DNA from: a virus
Virus record (IMG/VR): IMGVR_UViG_3300030109_000556
Span: 1 to 20,139 of that record
Strand: one strand, 5' to 3'
Length of the DNA: 20,139 nucleotides
This document shows, piece by piece, positions 7,465 to 14,781 of the stretch (the first letter of the stretch is position 1; each line of letters opens with the position of its first letter). A program made the position numbers and the translations under genes. The notes below the pieces were generated by a model. The model did not search any database and had not been told where the DNA came from. It saw only the letters and a list, made by a program, of their open reading frames with translations.

Positions 7465-10400
7465 TGACTGATCCACTAATTCACAGAGCATCTAAAATAT
7501 ATGCGTGGTTGAAGGTAGGTCAGTTAGATGCAGCAATTGCAAATGATACTGTAACTAGCATGACTGTTGACTCTGGGCATAGGATGGTTAATGGTATGGA
7601 TGTGCTTATAGGCACTGAGATGATGACGGTATCGAATATTACCGGTCCTACTGATACTGCTATTACTATAGATAGAGGTGAATATCAGAATACTAAAAAT
7701 GGGACTGTTCATGGTATAGAAATTGGAGGGGCTGCAGCAGCACATTCAGATAACGCTGAGATTTTTGCATGGTCTGAATTAATTGATAGTGATGGTAACA
7801 GTTTAGCTCAAAGTTTTACTATTGAAGAAAATATGTATAAACCTAGAACATTACAACTAACACTGTCTAACTTTGCAACTACTACTAAATTTACTGTGGG
7901 TATATTAGATGGAGTATTAAAAGAAAGCACCCCATTAAAAGTAGTGCACGGAGTAAATTATTCTATTTTATTTTCAGGTAAAATTATTAGAGTTACAAAA
8001 CAACATGCTTTAGAAGAGGGTAATACACTTCAAATTACTGCGGCAGATGCATTTTATGAAATGGGTAGAATTAAAACTGTTGGTGAAGATGCTGTAGTAG
8101 AAGTAAAAAATATAAATAGATCATTATCGACTTCATTTGCTGACGTAGCAGATGCTAACATTTCAAGTGTTATTGAATTATTAGTTAGACGATTTCAATT
8201 TTCTGGTATTACTCCAGCAGGAAGTGGTTCTGGGGCAGTAAAAGAACATAATGTAACAACAACTCCGGGAGTAAGTGGTACTGAAGCAGTTTTTGAAGCT
8301 TCTAGATTTGCTAGAAATGTAAACGCTAGAGGAACAAAAATTAGTTTTGCGGGTTCTAATAATTATCTTTTAAAAGCTATTTCAAGATTAGCATTAAGTG
8401 ATCAATTATCTACTCATAAATATGGATACCAACTTAGTATAAATGATAACTTTACCAGTGTTTCTACAGCACATAATCCACCAAAAATGTTAACCTATAC
8501 TAAATCTGGTTTTGCACCGGGTCTAGCAGAAACTACTAGCCCATCTACAGGAAATTTAACTTTTCAATATTATTTTGAATCAGATCCTGTAGTTGAAAAC
8601 GGTGGTACTAGATTAATGAAATCAGGAGCTTCCTTTGATAATTTAGATATAGATAAAGTTAATGTTATCAATGCTCGTTGGACAGATGCTAATACAGGTA
8701 AAATTCGTAATCTAGAATTTGAACTTTTTAATTATGAAGGGGTAACTAGATCAAGCGGAGGACAATTTTTATCCAACGCTTTTGATGGGGCTAGTGGATC
8801 AGGTGGGGGTAAAAAAATAGTTGCTGATGCTGATGATGCAGACGGAACTCACGGAGTACACGATCTTAATTTAAATTCAACTAGTCCTACAAATTGGAGC
8901 CCTAGAGTTGTAGATGAAGATGATAATTTAATTGGATACTTACAATTTGCTAGTAATAGTAGTACGGGAGCATCTCAAACTGGGTTTGCTTTATTAAGTG
9001 GTACTAGCACTGTAACAGCCGCAAGACAAGTGGTTGCAGGAGAAAATTTATATTTAAATAAGTTTTCTGAGGGAGATTTTTTTACTTTAACGAGTACAAC
9101 TGATCCAGAAGGAGTAGATGTTTTTAGACCTCAACAAGTATTAGAGCAAAAAGTTATGGTTACTATGGATTTTGGAGTAGAAGAAAATTTTAATAATATT
9201 CGTGAAGCTGTTGCAGCTAGATTTTCTCAAAAACAAATACCTAAAGTAAGAGGTAGATTTCAAATTAGTAATAGTTACCCATGCACTACTTGGGAAAATG
9301 TTATTGATACAGGTAGTTCAGGAGATACAATCGCTACTACAGCTGATGGTTCAAAAACAGTAACTGAATTATATGATAATGCTATGGGAGCTTCAATCAC
9401 CACAAGTGATGGTATTAGTTTGGGAGTTGCTTTTACACAATTAGGATTAAGAGCTGGACACTCTATTGGAAAATTAACAGGACAACATGGAGATGTTGAT
9501 ACTTTTGGGTATCTATCTAAAGTTACAACATCTAATTCTGCAGCTCAACTTACATTTATGTTAAATTCTGGTACTGTGTCTAATGGTGATTACTATAGAT
9601 TACATGTACCATTAAGAACGGGACACATAGTAAAAGTTAGATCAACTTATCACGGTATTACAGCAACCACTGGTGGTAATGCTATGGTGACATCAATAAG
9701 TTATTATGAATCTGGGGGTAGTTCGTATACAGATATAGAAACAGTTGGTCAACGTCAAGGTACTGGACAAGATGTCATAGCTTTTGAAAGACCAGATTTT
9801 ACAAAAGATTTAGATGATCAAGGAGACGATGATTACGAAGATAGCCAATTAGGATTTGGGCTTTTAGAACCCGCACACTTTACAGGTATATTTAAAGGGG
9901 GTCAAGAAGGAGGTTCTGAAACTGCCACTGATGTACAATGGACTGCGGGTTATTTATATGTAGGGGGTAGATCTTATTCTATTAATGCTGGAGCTACTAG
10001 TGACTCTAGCTTTGGATTAAATACTACAATGGCAACTACTGATACGGGTGCTACAGGTTTAGCTGATACTAGACACATAGTATTTTTTGATCCTAATATT
10101 AGTGAAAATGAATTTTGTACAGATACAGAATCTAATTTTGAAATACATAATGCTACTGCTGGAAGAGGGCAAGCTTTTTCTAATCCAACACCGTTTGCTC
10201 AACGTAGATTACGAATTGCAACTGTAGCCTCTGGACCACACGGCACTTTTCCAACAATACTCCCATGGATACAAACTGGTGCAAGTAAACAATCAGATCA
10301 ATCTACTGCTGAAACTACCGGTATGAGTTCTTTTATGGGATCAATCGGAGGGAGACAATTAAAGGGTGATGTAGCTTATCATTGGACTCCTACTCAAACT

Positions 10401-10817
10401 GAATTTTTTGATTTAGGTACTGCTTCTAGAGAATGGAAAGATTTGCACATTAAAAATGAACCTACAGTTGACTCTGATAGCAGAAAAAAGAAAAATATTG
10501 CGGACATTGAATTAGGTTTAAATTTTATTAATGATTTAAAACCTAGAAAATATGATTGGACACTAGATGCTACAAAGATTCCTAGGGATCTTAAAGGTAA
10601 TTTTAACACAAATCAAACAATGCGTGGATTAATAGCTCAGGAAGTTATAGAAGCTTTAGCTACACATGGAATTGATGATTTATCAGATTTTGCAGGGATT
10701 TATCTTAACCCAGAGACAGGGTTTTATAGTGCAAAATATAACCAATTTATAGCTATTTTAATTAAAGCGGTTCAAGAACTTTCAGCTAAAGTTAAAGCAC
10801 TAGAAGATGAAGGCTAA
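7464..10817 (+). CDS. Tail hub / central fibre protein with C-terminal S74 intramolecular chaperone
   Basis: An 1117-residue structural protein whose ATG overlaps the previous stop (TAATG). Residues about 25-103 form a beta domain ending in AAAHSDNAEIF, related to the repeats in the tail tube protein. Residues about 112-205 (LQLTLSNF, LKVVHGVNYSILFSGKI, NTLQITAADAFYEM) resemble tail hub domains. The middle is a long Ser/Thr/Gly-rich beta region. Near 980 a DLGTASREWKDLHIK motif leads into the C-terminal domain, residues 1004-1117: Ser1004-Asp1005 in SDSRKKKN, then LNFINDLKPRKYDW, GLIAQEV and a final helix AILIKAVQELSAKVKALE. These are hallmarks of the Peptidase_S74 chaperone of trimeric fibres, which trimerises and cuts itself off before the conserved Ser-Asp. 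The product is probably a trimeric hub-plus-fibre at the tail tip. Confidence 0.82.
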   Translation: MTDPLIHRASKIYAWLKVGQLDAAIANDTVTSMTVDSGHRMVNGMDVLIGTEMMTVSNITGPTDTAITIDRGEYQNTKNGTVHGIEIGGAAAAHSDNAEIFAWSELIDSDGNSLAQSFTIEENMYKPRTLQLTLSNFATTTKFTVGILDGVLKESTPLKVVHGVNYSILFSGKIIRVTKQHALEEGNTLQITAADAFYEMGRIKTVGEDAVVEVKNINRSLSTSFADVADANISSVIELLVRRFQFSGITPAGSGSGAVKEHNVTTTPGVSGTEAVFEASRFARNVNARGTKISFAGSNNYLLKAISRLALSDQLSTHKYGYQLSINDNFTSVSTAHNPPKMLTYTKSGFAPGLAETTSPSTGNLTFQYYFESDPVVENGGTRLMKSGASFDNLDIDKVNVINARWTDANTGKIRNLEFELFNYEGVTRSSGGQFLSNAFDGASGSGGGKKIVADADDADGTHGVHDLNLNSTSPTNWSPRVVDEDDNLIGYLQFASNSSTGASQTGFALLSGTSTVTAARQVVAGENLYLNKFSEGDFFTLTSTTDPEGVDVFRPQQVLEQKVMVTMDFGVEENFNNIREAVAARFSQKQIPKVRGRFQISNSYPCTTWENVIDTGSSGDTIATTADGSKTVTELYDNAMGASITTSDGISLGVAFTQLGLRAGHSIGKLTGQHGDVDTFGYLSKVTTSNSAAQLTFMLNSGTVSNGDYYRLHVPLRTGHIVKVRSTYHGITATTGGNAMVTSISYYESGGSSYTDIETVGQRQGTGQDVIAFERPDFTKDLDDQGDDDYEDSQLGFGLLEPAHFTGIFKGGQEGGSETATDVQWTAGYLYVGGRSYSINAGATSDSSFGLNTTMATTDTGATGLADTRHIVFFDPNISENEFCTDTESNFEIHNATAGRGQAFSNPTPFAQRRLRIATVASGPHGTFPTILPWIQTGASKQSDQSTAETTGMSSFMGSIGGRQLKGDVAYHWTPTQTEFFDLGTASREWKDLHIKNEPTVDSDSRKKKNIADIELGLNFINDLKPRKYDWTLDATKIPRDLKGNFNTNQTMRGLIAQEVIEALATHGIDDLSDFAGIYLNPETGFYSAKYNQFIAILIKAVQELSAKVKALEDEG

Positions 10818-11262
10818 AAATAAAATTGTTAGATTACGTCAAAACAATCGTTTTATGTCTACTGCAAAAATAGCAAAACAAGTCGGTGTAACTAGACAAT
10901 ATGCAAGAGAAGTTTTATTAAAAAATAACTTAGAAACTAACCCTCCTAAACCTAAACGTGTGGTATACTGTAAAGTATGTAGAGAGATAACCACTGATCG
11001 TTATGGACTACATGATGGTGAATGCAGATTTAGATGGAATCGAATAAGATTAACATGCTCTTTTTGTAAAGTACCCTTCTATAGAAGTAGGAAAAGAGTT
11101 ATGCAAGGGTATAAATTAAAATTAAAAAATGTTTATTGCACTCAATCGTGCTATCAAACATACAGAAAGCAAAAAACAAATGGAAATAGACAACGATTTA
11201 ATCCTGAAATGGGAACCAAAAATCAACAAGATGGTATCCAACATTTATATACAAGGGTTTGA
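10807..11262 (+). CDS. HTH and zinc-binding putative transcription regulator
   Basis: A 151-residue basic protein beginning 11 bases inside the end of the hub gene. Residues about 18-40 (STAKIAKQVGVTRQYAREVL) are a typical helix-turn-helix, with AKQVG as first helix and turn and TRQYAREVL as recognition helix. Then come Cys55-x2-Cys58 and Cys73, Cys84-x2-Cys87, and Cys111-x3-Cys115, suggesting one or two zinc sites. It probably binds DNA as a regulator near the border of structural and replication genes. It overlaps the sigma-like gene by 83 bases out of frame, which is long for this genome. The last 25 residues show no recognisable fold, so the overlap may fall in a dispensable tail. The ribosome binding site is weak, suggesting translational coupling. 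Confidence 0.65.
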   Translation: MKAKNKIVRLRQNNRFMSTAKIAKQVGVTRQYAREVLLKNNLETNPPKPKRVVYCKVCREITTDRYGLHDGECRFRWNRIRLTCSFCKVPFYRSRKRVMQGYKLKLKNVYCTQSCYQTYRKQKTNGNRQRFNPEMGTKNQQDGIQHLYTRV

Positions 11263-11725
11263 TAGAGATGATTTAGCTCAAGAATTAAGACTAATAGTTA
11301 TTAAAGCTGCTAAATTATATAAACCTAATAGAAATGCTATTTTCCATACATATTTACATACTGCAATGGCTAATAGGCTTAAAACTTTATGGGTACAAGC
11401 AAGTAAAAAAATTCAAAGTTATAGTTTAGATATGCAAACAGATTCAGATAATGAAAATTCATATAAACTTAGCGACTTCATAAAACAATTAGATGAAAAC
11501 TTAGATGAAGTAGATTTTATTGATTACTTAGAGTCATTAAATTTAGATGCGGGTGAAAAACAATTCCTAACTGATAAGTTTAAAAACCGCACTATGAAAG
11601 ATATTGAAACCAAGTTAAAAAGTATTTCTAATAAAAAAATAGTCAATGGAGAAGAAACTGTGGTAAACTATTCCATATACAAAGTAAAAAAGTCACTTAG
11701 AAATAAACTTAACGAAGAGAAATAG
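11180..11725 (+). CDS. Sigma-factor-like protein (candidate phage late sigma)
   Basis: A 181-residue protein from ATG 11180. An ATG at 11129 is possible, but its extra 17 residues do not look homologous to anything. Residues 7-70 fit sigma-70 region 2: a first helix (LILKWEPKINKMVSNIYI), the DDLAQE motif (30-35), a helix ending KPNRNA, and FHTYLHTAMANRLK (55-68). Residues about 124-178 resemble region 4: a helix EKQFLTDKF, TMKDIETKL, then an insert and NYSIYKVKKSLRNKL as a possible recognition helix. The domain order and size recall small phage sigma factors such as T4 gp55, although gp55 lacks a normal region 4. It probably redirects host RNA polymerase to phage promoters. No ribosome binding site is strong, consistent with coupling to the upstream overlapping gene. 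Confidence 0.65.
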   Translation: MEIDNDLILKWEPKINKMVSNIYIQGFDRDDLAQELRLIVIKAAKLYKPNRNAIFHTYLHTAMANRLKTLWVQASKKIQSYSLDMQTDSDNENSYKLSDFIKQLDENLDEVDFIDYLESLNLDAGEKQFLTDKFKNRTMKDIETKLKSISNKKIVNGEETVVNYSIYKVKKSLRNKLNEEK

Positions 11726-11727
11726 TA

Positions 11728-12966
11728 TTGGAAAATTTTAATTTTATAGAGTCTGCGGTTATCTTTAGTCTATGTGATTCAGGTAACTTCAAGAATTTTA
11801 CCCATTCTCCAAAGGATTTTGCAGAACATGGAGAAACTTATAAGTTCATTCAAGAATATATTGATGAATATACAGAATTTCCAACTCCTGAAATTTTATT
11901 AGAGAAGTTTGATACGCTTAAGCCTGACTCACAATCAGTTAATTTTAACTATGCATTGAATGAATTTAGTAAACAGGTTATGTTTAGAAATATAGTTAAT
12001 GCTTTTAATTCTAATCAAATGATGTTAGAAGACAATCCTAAAAAAGCATTAGGAATGATTATGGATGATCTAAATGATGTAGAGATATTGCATGATGAAG
12101 ATGTTAATCAATATGATAATGGTGGTTTAGATAGATATGAAGAGTGGCAACGTAGAAGTTCTATTAGAAAAATGGGAGATGGTTTGATAGGTATACGGAC
12201 TCCCTTTCATTTAGTTAATGCATCAGGAGTTGGTTGGCAACCCGGTGACTTAATTACGTCTTATGCTAGACCTACAGTGGGTAAAACATGGCTATGTTGT
12301 AAATTAGCAGCAGATGCTGTGCGTAGTGGGCATAAAACACTGCTTGTATCTACAGAAATGCCTACATCAGCTATAGCTTTGCGTATGGATGTGCTATTAG
12401 GGCATTCATTAGGCTATAAACTATCCCATAGTGCCCTTAGAAACGGTAAAGAGATAGATGAAGGCGAATATAAACGCTTTTTAGAAGAAGTAAACTATAA
12501 AAACCTACTAGTATGTGACCATATTAGTGGAGAGGATAGTATATCACTACCTAGTATTACTAATTTAGTGCGTAAGTATAGTCCCGATGTACTTATAATT
12601 GATGGGGTATACTTGATTTCTACATCAGATAAGAATAAAGCAGCGTGGGAACAATCACATTCATTGTTTTATGGATTAAAAACTATGGCATTGTCTACAA
12701 ATACTACAGTTATTGCATCAACCCAAGCCACTAGAGATGCAGCTAACATGTATAATCAGCCAACTGCGGGGCAAGTAGCTTTTGGAGATGCTTTGATTAG
12801 AGCTTCAGATGTAGCTATTTCAATGTGTATGGTTGAAGATGAACCGCAATTAAGAGAAATTATGTTTCAAAAATATAGAGATGGAGACTTAGGAGCTTCA
12901 ACCACTGAATTTCTTTGGGATGTAGATAAAGGTAGAATAGAGGAGAATCATGACACGTTTAGTTAA
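11728..12966 (+). CDS. DnaB-like replicative helicase
   Basis: A 412-residue protein starting at TTG 11728, two bases after the sigma-like stop; the next ATG in frame is inside the N-terminal domain, so the TTG is preferred. Residues 1-115 form a helical N-terminal domain of DnaB type. The RecA-like core has Walker A ARPTVGKT (180-187), the catalytic Glu in STEMP (E210, matching SLEM in DnaB), Walker B VLIID (288-292) and motif STQATRDA (331-338). The basic residues near 382-384 may provide the arginine finger. It is slightly shorter than bacterial DnaB (about 470). It should unwind DNA at the fork as a hexamer with the nearby CHC2/TOPRIM primase. The 3' end overlaps the zinc-ribbon gene by 17 bases. 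Confidence 0.9.
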   Translation: MENFNFIESAVIFSLCDSGNFKNFTHSPKDFAEHGETYKFIQEYIDEYTEFPTPEILLEKFDTLKPDSQSVNFNYALNEFSKQVMFRNIVNAFNSNQMMLEDNPKKALGMIMDDLNDVEILHDEDVNQYDNGGLDRYEEWQRRSSIRKMGDGLIGIRTPFHLVNASGVGWQPGDLITSYARPTVGKTWLCCKLAADAVRSGHKTLLVSTEMPTSAIALRMDVLLGHSLGYKLSHSALRNGKEIDEGEYKRFLEEVNYKNLLVCDHISGEDSISLPSITNLVRKYSPDVLIIDGVYLISTSDKNKAAWEQSHSLFYGLKTMALSTNTTVIASTQATRDAANMYNQPTAGQVAFGDALIRASDVAISMCMVEDEPQLREIMFQKYRDGDLGASTTEFLWDVDKGRIEENHDTFS

Positions 12967-13171
12967 TTTAAAATGCGGTAAATGTTCAGCTAATGGTACA
13001 CTAAGAGTAGGTAAAACTATAGTCGATCATTATTCTTTATTAGAAAAACAAGTATTAGGATTGGTTAAAAATGACCCCTATTGTTTTCAGTGTGGCATGA
13101 CATTTCCTGATGGCTTTTGGAAGGAGTCCAATGGTTATATCTACAGGGTATACTCGTCACAGCGTAAATAG
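12950..13171 (+). CDS. Small zinc-ribbon protein
   Basis: A 73-residue protein with AGGAG at 12941-12945. Cys9-x2-Cys12 and Cys45-x2-Cys48 form a four-cysteine zinc ribbon, separated by a 32-residue helical insert (HYSLLEKQVLGLV). The C-terminus is aromatic and basic. Zinc ribbons of this size act in nucleic-acid binding or protein contacts. Sandwiched between helicase and primase with overlaps on both sides, it may help the primosome, but the family is unknown to me. Confidence 0.65.
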   Translation: MTRLVNLKCGKCSANGTLRVGKTIVDHYSLLEKQVLGLVKNDPYCFQCGMTFPDGFWKESNGYIYRVYSSQRK

Positions 13172-14039
13172 CATGGTAGATTGGACACAAGCACTACTTA
13201 ATTTAGGTATAGATGTGCCCGTAGGCAGTGACGAAATATCTATATTGTGCCCTTTTCATGATGATACTTCTGAATCATGTTCTATAAATACAGAAAAAGG
13301 TTTATGGATTTGTTTTGCTGGGTGTGGGCAAGGTAGTTTAAAAACTTTTATACAGCAATATATGGATTGGGATTTTAGTAAAGTTAATTTATATCTTACT
13401 GATTATAAAAATATAGTTAAAAGTAATATATTTAATATAGCTCCACTTATACCTGAAGATGTAATTTTACCTGAAGTAACCATACCTTACAAACTTGCTA
13501 GTGTGCCAAGATGGATATTTGATAGGGGTTTTAATAAGACTACTATGCGTAAGTGGGGATGTGGTATAACCCCATCTAATGGCTTAGTAATACCGATTAA
13601 AGATAAAGACTTTAGAACAGTTGGATGGATTACTCGACAAGAAAAAATGATCCCTAAGTATTTATATTCTAAAGGATTAAAAAAATCACATGTATTGTTT
13701 GGTCAAAGTTATATTAAATCTTGTGATGCAGTATGTGTGACTGAGGGTACGTTAGATACCATGTGGTTAGATCAATTAGGATTCCCCTCTGTAGCATTAC
13801 TTGGAATGAGTATGTCTATTAAACAACGAGATTTACTATTGACATTACCCACTAAAGAAATTATATTATGTTTAGACAATGATGACGCGGGGCAAATAGG
13901 GAAAGAAAGAGCTTTGAAATTATTAGGTAATAAAATTAAAGTTTCGTACATAAATATACCTAAAGAATATAAAGATGTTCAAGATATCAAATCTTATGAT
14001 ATACTTAAAAATGTAATTAATAATAAAAAATACTGGTAA
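13131..14039 (+). CDS. DNA primase, CHC2-like zinc finger plus TOPRIM
   Basis: I chose ATG 13131, which has AAGGAG at 13121-13126, giving 302 residues and a 41-base overlap with the zinc-ribbon gene. An ATG at 13110 and one at 13173 (just past the upstream stop) are alternatives. Residues 40-65 form the zinc site: Cys40, His43, Cys61 and Cys65 (CPFHDD ... WICFAGCG). The TOPRIM domain has Glu205 in VTEGTLD and Asp249-Asp251 in LDNDDAG. It synthesises RNA primers for lagging-strand replication with the upstream DnaB-like helicase. The length is typical of compact phage primases that lack the bacterial helicase-binding tail. Confidence 0.9.
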   Translation: MVISTGYTRHSVNSMVDWTQALLNLGIDVPVGSDEISILCPFHDDTSESCSINTEKGLWICFAGCGQGSLKTFIQQYMDWDFSKVNLYLTDYKNIVKSNIFNIAPLIPEDVILPEVTIPYKLASVPRWIFDRGFNKTTMRKWGCGITPSNGLVIPIKDKDFRTVGWITRQEKMIPKYLYSKGLKKSHVLFGQSYIKSCDAVCVTEGTLDTMWLDQLGFPSVALLGMSMSIKQRDLLLTLPTKEIILCLDNDDAGQIGKERALKLLGNKIKVSYINIPKEYKDVQDIKSYDILKNVINNKKYW

Positions 14040-14049
14040 AGGAGGACAC

Positions 14050-14781
14050 ATGTCAGGAATCAGTATGATACAAAATAATATAACTAGTAAAGAAAATAGG
14101 TCGTCTCAATCTTCTGAGGCTAATGCTAAAGAAGTTTGGTTGAAAGATGGAGATCAGGTTTTTATGAAATCCATAGCCACAGGTGAAGAAGGCGATATAC
14201 ATATGGAGGAATTTTATGTATATGAATTTCAACAGGGGATTGACAAAGGTTGGACAAGTGTACTAGTAGAAAACGGCGAACCTGTCAGCACTGTACCAAG
14301 TGATGCAATGGTTTATGAAGATGGGAGAAAAAAATCTCCAAGACACAAATTTGCACTCTGGGGATATGTAACTGAAATATTACATACAGAACAGAGAGTT
14401 GATTCATGGGAAGAAATTACTAGCCCATCAGGATCAAAAATGTATAAAGAAACAGTGAATGATTTTAAAGTTTTGACTCTATCTTTTGGAGCACAGAATA
14501 GTAATTGGAATCAGTTTGTAGATATATACGAAGACAATGGTTCATTAGATAAGAACGTGATGAGAGTACGAAGAAGAGGTTCTAGTTTAGACACCACTTA
14601 TACAATTACTTCTACATCAGGAGCTCTGCAGTTACCTGAAGATAAACAAGCAGAGTTAAAGAATTTAACCCCGATTAAAGAGTATTTAAGTCAGAGATAT
14701 GGTGCTGTTGATACAATATCTTCTGATAATGTACCATCAGATGCCGTGAGCGTTGATGACGATGACGACTCTTTATTCTAA
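14050..14781 (+). CDS. Single-stranded DNA-binding protein-like, acidic C-terminal tail
   Basis: A 243-residue protein with AGGAGG at 14040-14045. The central region (about 28-180) is rich in strands and aromatics (VWLKDGDQVFM, EEFYVYEF, KFALWGYVTEI, VLTLSFGAQNSNW) and may form an OB fold. The C-terminus is VDDDDDSLF, an acidic run closed by Phe, as in bacterial SSB (DDDIPF) and T7 gp2.5, where it docks polymerase and primase. Location between primase and polymerase supports a replication role. I cannot trace a specific SSB subfamily, so the fold is inferred; the acidic tail is seen directly. Its last 26 bases overlap the polymerase frame. Confidence 0.72.
   Translation: MSGISMIQNNITSKENRSSQSSEANAKEVWLKDGDQVFMKSIATGEEGDIHMEEFYVYEFQQGIDKGWTSVLVENGEPVSTVPSDAMVYEDGRKKSPRHKFALWGYVTEILHTEQRVDSWEEITSPSGSKMYKETVNDFKVLTLSFGAQNSNWNQFVDIYEDNGSLDKNVMRVRRRGSSLDTTYTITSTSGALQLPEDKQAELKNLTPIKEYLSQRYGAVDTISSDNVPSDAVSVDDDDDSLF

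Noticed and set aside
11129-11179. Upstream ATG at 11129 as the start of the sigma-like gene
   Set aside because: It would add 17 residues without resemblance to sigma proteins and extend the overlap with the zinc-finger gene; ATG 11180 fits the first region 2 helix.
12265-12291. Helicase Walker A begins with Ala instead of Gly (ARPTVGKT)
   Set aside because: DnaB proteins normally read ARPSMGKT, so this is the standard form and not a defect.
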